From assembly GCA_002786025.1 (NCBI GenBank), contig NHNW01000017.1:124001-188000 (forward strand): a DNA stretch of 64,000 bases. The letters run 5' to 3'. This document shows, in pieces, positions 11,494 to 22,200 of the stretch. The stretch is from Zasmidium citrigriseum (lineage: Eukaryota; Ascomycota; Dothideomycetes; Mycosphaerellales; Mycosphaerellaceae). The notes under the pieces were generated by a model. That model had not been told where the DNA came from. It did no database searches and was given only the letters and a program-made list of their open reading frames with translations. Each line of letters begins with the position of its first letter. Positions within the stretch are counted from its first letter, which is position 1. The translations under genes and the position numbers were made by a program.

Positions 11494-11788
11494 GATTCTG
11501 TGGTGCAGTGGTCCAGCACACCCAGCAACTATTACGAAAAAGGTCGCGCGGTTGAGGCGCGCGTACATGATCAGGCTTGAGAAAGCCCTGTCAAAAGGCC
11601 GCATGGTTCACCATGCGCTGGATGATCAGGTTCTCGCCTGCGGCCAGGTTCGCTTGTGCCAACAGTTACCACCACCGGCGACGCGCTGCTGTCTGCCAAC
11701 TATCTTTACCTCTTGACGTTTCAACGTCACTGTGCCCCCTCTTCGGGTTGTATATTGGGAGACCTGCGTTCGAATCGCAGCAGAATCA
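11494..11788 (+). ncRNA. tRNA-like polymerase III element 3, large structured insert
   Basis: A 295-nt unit with acceptor stem GATTCTG/CAGAATC, D arm GTGC-AGTGGTCCA-GCAC with the A box, anticodon-like stem CCCAG (11521-11525) with TTGGG (11755-11759), variable AGAC, and T arm CTGCG-TTCGAAT-CGCAG with the B box. The insert of about 229 nt contains three perfect hairpins: CGCGC/GCGCG (11545-11561), CGCATGG-TTCA-CCATGCG (11600-11617) and TGACGT-TTCA-ACGTCA (11714-11729). The 3' 60 nt, including CTTCGGGTTG, match element 2. A-to-B box distance is about 260 bp, far above a normal tRNA, yet T9 follows at 11796. Likely a structured polymerase III RNA of unknown role. Confidence 0.6.
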
Positions 11789-11795
11789 TGAGATC

Positions 11796-11804
11796 TTTTT
11801 TTTT
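11796..11804 (+). terminator. T9 run after tRNA-like element 3
   Basis: Nine consecutive T residues 8 nt after the element, a strong polymerase III terminator; a second T5 lies at 11813-11817. Confidence 0.5.
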
Positions 11805-11955
11805 GCACTTGCTTTTTGTCCTGGAGAGTTGTTGTTGGGGGCCTGGGGCGCTGAGTGTCTCAGTTGAATGCCTAATTGCTAGAATGTGGCCTCGAGGTAT
11901 CTAAGTCTGTACATGTATCTCCTGTCTACTTCGGCATAAGAGCGGTACTCCATCT

Positions 11956-14775
11956 TCACCCTTTTCGATATCCCACCCATGGCAGCGGACTCCTCAATGC
12001 AAGGGAGCTCAATACAACCGACACACTGCTCAGCGCCATTGCCAAACTCGCCCACACAGGATCCAGTCGCACATGGCCAGCACGGGTCACAATCGGGTAG
12101 AAACAGCCTGCCGCGACTGGTACAGCGACACAGTTGTACACCAGCGCCCACGCAAAGTTCAGCTTGATGCGCCGAAGTACTGCTCGCGACAGATCGAGAG
12201 TATGAACGACGCCGTGGAGGTCTGAGTTGAGAAGGACGAAATCCGCGCAGCTGATGGCCACGTCCGAGCCAGAGCCAATGGCGATGCCCACGTCCGCGGT
12301 GGACAGGGCAGGGGAATCGTTGATCCCGTCTCCGACCATGGCGACTTTGGCACGAGGAGAGTCATCCTTGGAATGGAACTTATCTGCATTCAGGGTAGAC
12401 TGCAGGTGAAAGATCTGTTCTGCCTTCTGGCTTGGAAGTACGCCTGCTATGACATTATTTGAATCAATGCCAGCTTGGAGTGCGACGGCAGCCGCAGTGA
12501 TCGGATTGTCACCAGAGAGTAGCCAGACGAAGATGCCACGAGCTCGTAAGGTGCGAATGACAGCAGGGGTTTCTGGGCGGATCAAATCAGAGATGGACAG
12601 TACAGCCGCAAGAGTAAAGCCAGGCGCTGGGAATCCGGTGCGCGGGTAGATGTACTTGGTCGCAACAAGAACGACAGACTTCGCTTGCGTCTTCCAATCT
12701 CGTAGAACAGAGGCAATGGGTGGTGGTATGTGGACGAAGGAGTCGGCCATGAGAGCTTCGTTACCGACCAGTATCTCGAAGGAGTCTTGAATAGTGCTGC
12801 CGCTGTAGGTTCCCTTCATGCCTTTCCCAGGTATCTCTTGAGCATCGTCGATGACTGCGTTGTCGAGAGGCTTGGACTCGCAGAAGTTGACGAGAGCCTT
12901 CGCTATTGGGTGCTTGCTGTTCTGTTCCACCCCCTTCAGTGCTGCAAACAAGATCTTGCTGTTGACATCTTCCAGTTCAGCCAGGTCGGAATGAATCTGA
13001 ACATCCGCAACGCAGGGCTCACCTCCCGTAGTGAGAGTGCCTGTCTTGTCGAACACAACGCAATCGATCTTGCTGGCTTTCTCAAATGCCTCACCGCCGC
13101 CCTTGGCAAGGATGCCAAGCTTGGCAGCGATTCCACTCCCGACGAAGACCGCAGTCGGAGCAGCCAGAGCAAGCCCGCATGGGCAGGCGACGATGAAGAC
13201 TGCGATAGCGAATTGGAGGGACCAGGTGAACCAGTCTGCCGAACTTGAAGTCAACCATTCTCGAGGTACTGCGCCGCTGAGCCCCAGAGACATCCAAGTC
13301 AACCAGGTGACGAGCGCCACGAGCGTGATGACGGGCACGAAGTAGGCGACCAAAGTATCGGCGACTTGCTGGACAGGCGCTAATTTGTCTTGACCTTCTC
13401 TGACAGTTTTCACGATTCCATCGAGCAACGACCTGCCCCCGACTCCGGTGACCTGCACAAGCACGGAATGGCCCATGTTGACGGTTCCAGAAAACACTTC
13501 ATCACCCTTATTCTTCCTGACAAGCCGCGCCTCTCCAGTGAGGCTTGACTCGTCGAAGTTGGACTCTCCCCGGATGATGACGCCGTCTGCTGCAGGAGAA
13601 TCGCCATTCGGGACGCGGATGATATCGCCAAAGTCGAGGAGATCTGCGTGAAGCTCAATATCCTCTTCACTTTCGCTGCCACGGTCTTCGATCAGAATGG
13701 CGGTAGTTGGGCGGAGTTTGCCCAGCATCTCGACTGCATTGCTTGCTTGAGCTTTGCAAGAAGACTCGATGAGGCGTCCAATGAGCAGAAACAGGGTGAG
13801 AAAGACAACAGTGTCGAAGTAAAAGTCGTCGTTATCAACGGCAGTCGGCTGCATCACCACAGCAGCAATCAGTCGAGCAACGGACGAAGCATAAGCGATG
13901 GTGGTGCCCAGCGATATCAGCAGATTCATACTGCCGAAGCGGTAGAATCTCTGCAACAGCGGCGTCTTGCTACCGGGTCGCCAGAGGACTAGTATCTCCT
14001 TGGAAGCGCGGACGTGAAAGAGGTCGGCTCCAAAGAAGTAGGCCGGGGAGGCGAAGATAAATAGCAAGAGTTGGACACGGCTGATGCCATATTTGAACGA
14101 CTCCATCAGGTACCGCCTGAACGGAGAGGCATCCGGGACCAAGCTCATGAATACAATTCCAAGGATGAAGGTCGGAACGGAGAGGATAGCGCTCAGAATG
14201 ACACGGCGCAGTAGCTGGAGCTGGTGACGATGCACGATCTCCTTGGAGCGCTCCTCCAGTGTTGGAGGGTGGTAGATAGAGGCCGTAAGAGCATCGTCGC
14301 TCGCCTCGATAGCCGACAGAATGTGCCGTATGGTGAATATCGGAGCCTCGGGGATGTAAGTGACGTCGGCGATGGTCGACTGCTCAAGAGGGTGGGTAAT
14401 GCATTCAAGTGGGCGGTGGAAGCCAGCAAGAAGCTCTCGGATGCGGACAGGGCATTTCTCGCAGTACGTCCCGTCAACACGAATCTGGACAGTCCTTTGT
14501 TTGGCCGAAGATGCGTGCTCGCCCAATCTCACAAGAGTGCTAATGGTGGCTTCATATCCTAAATCCTCGATGGCTTCCACGATCTTGTCGGATGTGCTCC
14601 GCGCCTCCAAGTCGATGGAAGCGCTGTTCGTTACCAAGCTGACGACAATATTTGAGACGGCGTCTCGTTTCTTGAGCTCAGTCGTGATTGTATTGACGCA
14701 GGCTGCACATGTCATCCCGCCGATAGAGACGACGAGCCTGTGCTTGGTCGAGGAAGCTTGATCTGGCCCGCTCAT
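11956..14775 (-). CDS. Copper-transporting P1B-type ATPase
   Basis: Intronless; 939 residues from the ATG at 14775. An in-frame ATG at 14895 would add 40 residues without recognisable features. An N-terminal HMA copper-binding motif GMTCAAC lies at residues 20-26. A second, diverged HMA-like segment with CEKC follows. The transmembrane metal site CPC is at 531-533, the phosphorylation site DKTGT starts at D576, and GDGIND is at about 815-820. SLTGEA lies in the actuator domain. About eight membrane helices are expected. It should pump Cu(I) out of the cytosol, either into the secretory pathway (CCC2-like) or across the plasma membrane (CRP1/CrpA-like); which cannot be told from sequence alone. 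The gene is complete with no sign of damage. Confidence 0.93.
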   Translation of the reverse strand: MSGPDQASSTKHRLVVSIGGMTCAACVNTITTELKKRDAVSNIVVSLVTNSASIDLEARSTSDKIVEAIEDLGYEATISTLVRLGEHASSAKQRTVQIRVDGTYCEKCPVRIRELLAGFHRPLECITHPLEQSTIADVTYIPEAPIFTIRHILSAIEASDDALTASIYHPPTLEERSKEIVHRHQLQLLRRVILSAILSVPTFILGIVFMSLVPDASPFRRYLMESFKYGISRVQLLLFIFASPAYFFGADLFHVRASKEILVLWRPGSKTPLLQRFYRFGSMNLLISLGTTIAYASSVARLIAAVVMQPTAVDNDDFYFDTVVFLTLFLLIGRLIESSCKAQASNAVEMLGKLRPTTAILIEDRGSESEEDIELHADLLDFGDIIRVPNGDSPAADGVIIRGESNFDESSLTGEARLVRKNKGDEVFSGTVNMGHSVLVQVTGVGGRSLLDGIVKTVREGQDKLAPVQQVADTLVAYFVPVITLVALVTWLTWMSLGLSGAVPREWLTSSSADWFTWSLQFAIAVFIVACPCGLALAAPTAVFVGSGIAAKLGILAKGGGEAFEKASKIDCVVFDKTGTLTTGGEPCVADVQIHSDLAELEDVNSKILFAALKGVEQNSKHPIAKALVNFCESKPLDNAVIDDAQEIPGKGMKGTYSGSTIQDSFEILVGNEALMADSFVHIPPPIASVLRDWKTQAKSVVLVATKYIYPRTGFPAPGFTLAAVLSISDLIRPETPAVIRTLRARGIFVWLLSGDNPITAAAVALQAGIDSNNVIAGVLPSQKAEQIFHLQSTLNADKFHSKDDSPRAKVAMVGDGINDSPALSTADVGIAIGSGSDVAISCADFVLLNSDLHGVVHTLDLSRAVLRRIKLNFAWALVYNCVAVPVAAGCFYPIVTRAGHVRLDPVWASLAMALSSVSVVLSSLALRSPLPWVGYRKG

Positions 14776-14895
14776 GGTGGGCGATGTTGCCAGCTGCTCC
14801 GGCAGTCGAAGTATTGTTGTATTTGGCAGGAGGTGAACATGTTGCCGTTGAAAGTTTGGGAGAGAACATTGATGGATGGAGAAGGCACAAATCAC

Positions 14896-15300
14896 TCAAG
14901 GAAAGCACTGACCCCTGTTGACACGTTACCACGTGACCGGGTCGATCCGAGCACGTGCAGGCACGCGTCGGATGAGCTCCTGCTCTGCTCTCCCGTCTTC
15001 ATGTTCTCTTCTCTTCTCACACTTCTTCTCACCGAACACACCCTCCTCTGCAAGACCGTCTTCGCGCCGATTGAGGAAGACAAGAGCGCGATAATCGAAT
15101 CGAGCGGAGAAAGCATCTCAGCGCGGTCGTGTTGATCCGTGGGAAGATCTATGGAGACAATGGCTCGAACTATGGTTGCGATGCTGAGATCATTCGGGGA
15201 CATTTATGTCAGAATATGGCACGACTGCATCAAGCACGTCTGAAATGGACGTGTTGGATATGCTACGGCTGGTACTTTTCTGCTGGCGTCTGCAGAGCCG
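14896..15300. other. Intergenic, no gene seen
   Basis: This is the 5' side of the copper ATPase and the 3' side of the NmrA-like gene. Pyrimidine-rich stretches near 14990-15060 could be promoter or leader sequence for the ATPase. No coding signal is supported. Confidence 0.4.
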
Positions 15301-16414
15301 CTACAGCTTCGGGTGCTCCTTAAAGAATTCCTCCAGACTCGTTGGCCTCACTCCCAGCTTCGCATTGTCCAAATTCCCCAACTTCCAGGTCCCGTCGACG
15401 GTGTAGAGCTGATAGAACCATCCTGGACGCTTGTTAGCTATGAAACGCGAGCGCGAATGTTGAGTCGATGATCTGAGCAGTAACCTCAACTGGTCCAACC
15501 CTCATCCTGCTTAACGAAGAGATGAAACGTGTGCTGACACTTCTTAAGGGAACGCGACTTACCGATATACTCGTAGAAGTTCTTCACGCTTCCCTTCGCA
15601 CGAGCAGCAAATGCTTCCCGACGGAGCTCGTCCACAGTGCCTTTCTTCACAACGCCTCCACCGCTTCCTTTCACCTTAGCATACGTCTGGGCCATTTCTG
15701 GCAGCGTATTTTCACCAGAGCACACGCTCCAGTACTGCTGGTCTTCGGCATCGTCTCTGTCGAGGATGGCAGCCGTGAACTCGGCGCAATCACGCTCTGT
15801 CGTCCAGTGCCAAACTTCATTGCCTTCGCCCCATACGTGCATGTTCTGGAAAGCATCAGTCATAGGTATGTGCGTTCACCACCGTCTGCGAGACTGACCT
15901 TCTTCACAGGATCCCAGACGCCATGATTATCTGGCGCAAAGTCGCCGTGCTTGGGCACGCTGAACAACACTTCTGCAAGTACGCCTGTGAACACGACGAT
16001 TGGCCGGATTTGGGACGTCATCTCAACAATCCGGCAGAATGGATGATACATGTCGTAGGACTCGTGTTGGCCGAACGAGATCTTCCTCCAGTCGTAGTTC
16101 CATGCTGCGGCAACGTACCGCTTGACACCAACTCTCTCGGCGGCGCGAAGGAGAAGAAGTTGGCCTTCGAGCTGCAATTCGGGAGTCCCAAGATAGGCAC
16201 AAATCACGGCGTCCACACCAGTGCAGGCTTTCTCGAGGGCAGGAATATCGTAATGGTTCTGAGTCTGGACAAACCCTTCGAGCTTCGATTGGATGCTGTT
16301 GTCGAGCTTGGAGGCGCTGCGGCCCATGCCACGGACCCGGTGGCCTCGCGAAATAAGGCTGGTGACCAGCTTTTGGCCAAGGTTTCCTGTGATACCTGCA
16401 ATGAGAACTAACAT
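15301..16414 (-). CDS. NmrA-like NAD(P)-binding reductase
   Basis: Three exons (16414-15899, 15845-15563, 15422-15301) with introns of 53 nt and 140 nt give 306 residues. The N-terminus LIAGITGNLGQKL contains the Rossmann GxxGxxG (G7, G10, G13). The following R in GMGRS at the end of the second strand is typical of NADP-dependent members. The rest fits the NmrA/isoflavone-reductase-like atypical short-chain dehydrogenases of fungi, many of which are reductases of aromatic or unknown small substrates or redox sensors. No substrate can be assigned. The second intron carries GTAAGT and a GCTAAC branch point, so the C-terminal exon (ending EEFFKEHPKL) is well supported. Confidence 0.85.
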
Positions 16415-17134
16415 CTTCGAAATGTTGTGGCTTGCTCAGGGTATCGATGTATATCGGCTCTCGATGCTTTTGAGCGAATGGATTCGGAGTTTCCAGACTC
16501 CGCTTGCGCCGAGAGCTTCGGGTTGCCGACCAGCTCGGATGGCTTTGACTTTTGCGCGCCTTTCGCGTTGGCTCGGTGGCTCAATTGTAGGCACAGATGT
16601 GTGTTACCACATGAGTTCGCAAAGAATGACAGGCTTACAAATTGCAGGTACCTTGTCGTCTCTTTGGACTGGCCGAATGCGGAAGGTACTGGATCGGGAA
16701 AGCCGAGCGATCAATGAAGCAACGAAATGTTCTCCAGGTTTCACGATCGACACTGGACTCATCTTATGTCTCACCGAGGATCTCCTGAATAGACCTCGCC
16801 TATGGCGTCTCTGGGCTTGTCGACGTACGACCTCAGCACGCAGCCTGCTGTCGAAATAGTGAAAGTCGATCCCCAACGCATTGCCTTGAGAGGGTATGGT
16901 GCCATCCGAGCGCTTCACGAACTGTTTCACGAGGACAATTCGATGGAAGATCGGACCAATGAGTGCATCGTCCATAGATTCAAAGGCTCATTCATCCCCT
17001 GGGATCCCGGCTCGTGGCAACCTCCATCATGCAATTAATTGGCGCAATTCACAACTCATCGGTGGAGAATATAATCAAGTATCGAGCAGGAGTCCATTCG
17101 CAAGTATTCCGCAAACAGTACTTACACACCAAAG
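16415..17134. other. Intergenic, no gene seen
   Basis: Short overlapping frames only. This is the upstream region of the NmrA-like gene (minus) and of the lectin gene (plus), so it should hold both promoters. No clear motif is recognised. Confidence 0.4.
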
Positions 17135-18442
17135 ATGAAGACTTCGGCATTGGGTAGCCTTCTTGCACTGGCAACAGGGGTGGGGAGCACGTACTCTACG
17201 ATCATGGCCTATTGTATTAATGAATCTAGGTGGCTAATGCATGGGATCCACTCGCTGCTGTCTCCTGGGCACCAAGCCAGATTTCGGTCTTTTTCAGCAA
17301 CGAACGCAAGTTCTGGCACAAGTACTACACAAGAGAAGGATGGCATCCGTTTGGGGGACGCTTCGAAAGGCTTTCATCCGAGATATCATCCGATCTGTCC
17401 CACCCGGCTACTGTCTCTTGGGCGGAGAATCGCAGCGACGTCTTCCTGTACGATACCGCTGGACGTACTTGGCACAAGTACTGGGACGGCTATAATTGGC
17501 AGCCTAAAGGCCTTGAGCAACTATCAAAGCCGTCAAAGCGTCTCAAGTTCACGGGCAAGCTGTCCGCGACCTCTTGGGGCCACGACAGGATCGACGTAGC
17601 TGGCATGGCCATTGGCAACAAATCGACCGACGAAATGATCTATGGAACCTACGTGCATCTGTATTGGGACGGCAGCCAATGGGTTGGCTGGGAGGAATGG
17701 CCTGACCAAGACTTCCTCTTCACGTCCTCCCCAACCATCGTCTCCTCGGGCTCTGGCAGATTCGACGTCTTCGGCGTGGACGAGAACGAAAACGTCAGGC
17801 ACAAGTTCTGGGACGGTGAAAAGTACAACGGGATGGGAGACGCTCGACAAGACGGTCTGTGACGACGAAAGCAGCGGCTGTGACCCACCGGATGGGTTCA
17901 AGTACACTTCGGTATCTGCATCCTCGTGGGGCGTCGGCCGTCTGGATATCTGGGCAGTCGGAAACGATGCGCAGCTATGGCACTCATACTGGAGCGGAGA
18001 CGAGTACCACCCTTGGGAGCCACTTGGTGGCAGCTTCGAGGCAGCGCCGAAAGTCGTCCACTGGACCAAAGATCGCATCGACATCGTTGGCTTTGGCGGT
18101 ACTGAAGGAGATCCATACTGGTACCAGTACGGCTTCTGGGATGGGTCGAACTGGCACTGGAAGCCGAGTGTGGAGGATTGGTACGAGAAGTCGATTGACG
18201 GTGGTTTCGCGAGCGAGCCTGTGATCACGAGCTGGGGTGAAGGAAATCTTAACATCGTTGGATTGGATACCGAGGCGAATCTCCGTTGGCAAATGTGGAA
18301 TCAGACTGAATGGTTTCCTGGGTACGACGAATGGGAGCATCTGGGCAATCCACTGAAGACGGAAGTGATGGCCGGCACGCAACAGCCCTTGCTGAGTGAT
18401 GATTATCTCGAGGACTGGCATGACTTCAAAAAGGAGATGTGA
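17135..18442 (+). CDS. Secreted PLL-like seven-repeat lectin, frameshifted
   Basis: Exon 1 (17135-17179) and exon 2 (from 17230) are joined across a 50-nt intron. They create a clean signal peptide (MKTSALGSLLALATGVANA) followed by WDPLAAVSW. The body has seven repeats with a core like WHKYWDGxxWxPW, each preceded by a strand with SWGxxRIDVxG. This pattern matches seven-bladed beta-propeller lectins of the PLL or fucose-lectin type. Near 17831-17836 (GGGATGGG) the frame shifts by one base: without one base, the text reads KYNGWETLDKTV, matching the repeat, and continues to the stop at 18442 (418 residues). No intron fits the shift. It is either a recent inactivating indel or an assembly error. 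Sugar specificity cannot be told. Confidence 0.75.
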
Positions 18443-19248
18443 AAGGCTGGTGGCTTGGAGGTGGATGACATGACGGAGATACGAAGAAGCCGAGTGGTCG
18501 TTCCTTGGTCTGCTGGAAGCTATCTGGACGTTCATTTGAAGAGGATGTGTGAGATGGTTCTCATTCACTCGTTATTATCTCTATTCTCGCAAGTGGAAGC
18601 ACGCTGTCCGTGCCAATGAAGCTGATCTTGTTCGACGAGACGCCCGCGTGGGGAAGGAGATGGACGATTCTGAATGGCGAGTGAGGATGGGTGTGGCTCA
18701 GAGAGTCAAACTAGAGGTCAGTGTCACTCCCTGCTCTCACGTGGCTTGAGAAGTATTAGACGATACTGATGTTTATGCCCTGTCACATGGACGCCGGCAC
18801 ATGATCGCAGGTCGGCTTGGCACCCCCTACTTAGAACTCCATACTCATCGCAGCCGCCCCCATACCAACAACACTCATTGCCAAAGCGAAGGCCGTCGTC
18901 ATGGCGAGCGACGCTGATGGAAACGACGAGCGCCTGCGTGAAGCCGGGGACATTCACTCACGGCTCGCAGCAGCCGCGCTTGCCTAGCGCGGAATTCCGA
19001 AACATGGCGGTCCGTGCGCTTGCAAACGCCGCCCAGATTGCCCGCGGGTTTCTGCAGCCCACCACGTCGCCCGCACCACAACATCAAACAGCGCCAGCCG
19101 CCTGCGATTCGAGGCGCCCGCACCTGTCGAAGAGGTCCGACGGCCTCGTGCACCCCATCGCACCCTTGGCAAGCTTCGACTCGTCACTTCATCGCATCTT
19201 CGCTACACTGCATCGGCGCCGCCGCCGCCGCCGCCGCCCAGTGTCACC
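18443..19248. other. Intergenic and 5' leader of the DUF3638 gene
   Basis: No supported gene. A (GCC)7-like microsatellite lies at about 19217-19237, ending about 12 bp before the ATG of the giant gene, and would be in its 5' leader. Confidence 0.5.
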
Positions 19249-22200
19249 ATGGCGCAAAATTACAGCGTCGAAAAGCTCGAATATCTCATCAACCATTGTT
19301 TCTTACCCCCGGTCCTTCCTCACGCCGCCGAGGACCCCGAGCAGAAGCCGAAGCTCGAGGCGGTTCTCTTGGAAGCGGCCATTGCCTCTCTGGCACGCTA
19401 TCGCAACCGCTGCCCGCTTAAAGATCGCGTCGCCGCCCGCCTTGCTCTGCATGGGCTCCAAGCTGCCGAGCAGGTTCACGATACAAGCACACGTGATATT
19501 AACGAGGACCGTCTCGCCACATGGCTTGCCAAGACTGTCAAGGAAGGCCTCGACGTGCCCCTCCCACTCCATGTCAGGTCTCAAAACTGCGGAGTCGTAG
19601 TTCGACGTGGAAACGACGGCTTGACTTTTGAAGCATTCGAGCTCTCTGCGACAAACAGCATGGTCACTGGAACCACAGGCAGACTTATTCGGGCGTTTCC
19701 GAGTTCCGCTGTGCTGATCGATAACAAGAACGCTACTCAGAAGGACTTCCAAGCTACCGTCGCTCACTGGCTCGCTTCAATGGCATGTGAGCCGGCTGCA
19801 GCGATGCAGCCCCAAGTCCAGAAGGCAGGCAAGACTGTTGACGAGCTTCGTGACACCGTCAACCCTGCTATCGTCACCAATCTCTTCTTTGGCGCCTTTC
19901 TTGAAGCTGTTGGCAAGCACAAAGATGTGCCTACCTTGACAAAAGCCACCAGAGACGAGGTACTGTGGCGAGATACTCTCAGCCCCTGGCGCCGCTCACC
20001 CATGTGGCTACTCATTCGCGTTTTCATTCACACGACCTTCCAACGGGCCGGCAGTCCCGATGGATTCAAGCGATTCATGGCGGTTTTCTTGAGCGACATA
20101 CTGGACTCTGCGCGACAGGCATCGCTTTCAAGTGCACTGCTTCACGCAATGAGCGCAAAGATCTCCCGCCGCTTGGTCAAGCTCGGCGCTCCCCTCCCAG
20201 CGCAGCTGCTTGAGCCGTTGAGCGATATCTTGGATGGATCGAGTCGAGCACTTCAAGAGACGTGGCACAAGGTACAAGGGCTGGAGCAATCTGTGGACAC
20301 CAGCAGCTTGCAACTCCTGAGATTGGGCGAAGACAGTCTGATACAGCTTCCCAGTCTGGAGTACTATCTGGATTCCATCGCAGATCGCCACTCCAAAGAC
20401 AGCAAGACTTTTGCAGCGCCCGACGGATATCTTCTCGACCTCCCCACTTACGAATGGCCTTGCTTGCCGGGTCATTTTCCCAGCTACGAAGTTGCCAATC
20501 TCAGTGTCTTCGAAGACTGGGTTGCCACATCACTGCGCCAATGCATGAACGCATACGACGCGGATTCTGCTTGTCGCGAAGCGTACTCTCTCATGAAGAG
20601 CTACCATGCTCTCGCGGGGTCTATCTACGTTGAAAACCCGGAGGGTGCGTCGACTATGATACTCACACTGATGGAGATTTGGGTCCGCTGCGATGAGAAA
20701 GCAACCGATGCTTGTGAATTGCTGGCTAAGTACGATCCTCGGATCCCGACAGATGTCTTTCAGAATCTTCTTCTGCCCTCAACGCAACAAATGGCACGGC
20801 TGTTGAAAGTGGAAAACTATTTGGCAAGCCGATCTGGTTCTGGTCAGGCTCACAGCATGTTCGAAGATCCATCGAATCCGAATTGCTTCGCTGCGCAGTA
20901 CTTCGATCGCGAAAATCAACACAAAGGTCTGATGGAGCAGATCCAATATACAGCCGCTGCCAGAAAAGCTGAGAAGCTGGCCGACTTGGAGCACCGCAAA
21001 AACGAGCGAAAGGATCTCAAAGAGCGCTCTGACAAAGAGTCCCATGCCGAGCGCGAGGTACAGCAATACAACAGATTTGGAAAACTCATATCATCAACCA
21101 AGGAGCATGACGACGGGAAGTGCAAAAAATGCAGCCTCATGAAGCAGGCGAACAGCATACACATCGACGTCTATGAGTGGCCGCTTCCAACGAACCCCGT
21201 CAAAGCGAAAGCTGTGGTGTTCGAGCTGGATCCTCCTAGGTGGTTCGTCGCATGGCGGGACTGCACGGCGTTTTTGATCTCGAATGTACTCAAAGCCGAG
21301 TATATGGAAGCTAAGAAGTCGACCAACCGGTGGGAGTTGAAGGACAATCTGCAGCTTAAATCGTGGTACAAGCCGCGCTCATCACAGAGACGTCGCCCGA
21401 CCGACTTCAATACGGACTCAAACGAGACACATGGGCTGGGCTCAGCAAGTGAGATCAGTCAGGAACATAACCAGGAGGAACGCATCGTGATGGCATCCGC
21501 AACGAAGCCCTTTCGAGCCAGCCATCGGAAAGCAATCCCAGTTTCCGACGCGACTGGGGAAGCAAATGTCATTTTGCCCAGTGGTGCCGAGTATCGGCTC
21601 TACGACCTCGAGGAGAACTGCTTCGTCGCTAGACAAGACCCGAGCGACCTCTTGGCTCGGCTTTGCACATATCGAATGCCTCGCGGATCTCAAATCTTGG
21701 AAACCAATCTCTTCCGCTCAGCAGACTGCCGTGATGGCGCATCGCCGAATTCAACAGTTGCCAGACAGTTTACTTGTCCGGTGACTATGACCCTCAACGA
21801 GTTTCTGGAGCTTTGTGCCGTGCCTTTTGGTCACCTCCTTCAGTGGAGACATGTCGCTCTGCAGCTACATTTGCCGAGTGTGGACCTGGGAAAAGAAGAA
21901 ACGGCTCTTGTATTCCTGCAGTGCATATACCAGACAGGACCTGCTGCTGATCCAGGCTTGTACGAGGACCTTGCTATTCTCCGTGCCTCGCACGGATCTA
22001 CACGAGAGACAAACCTTCTGAGCGGCCTTCTGGCAGGTTTAGAAGAATCCTTGGACAGAATCAAACAGAACTGGGAGTCTGCCAATTCCGTACTCATACT
22101 GGCTGCGATAGCTACGCGCCTATCGTCGGTGCATCGATCAACCCAAGACGGAGGGCAATTCCTCCGCTTTCTGCAGCGCTGCAGAAGCGTAGCTATTCAA

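Noticed and set aside
10464..11788. Three ordinary tRNA genes with introns
   Set aside because: No copy has T33 or a definable anticodon loop, and insert lengths are far beyond usual tRNA introns; kept as tRNA-like RNAs instead.
19303..19767. 154-codon minus-strand frame antisense to the giant gene
   Set aside because: The plus-strand frame is 9.3 kb with clear motifs; the antisense frame shows no domain.
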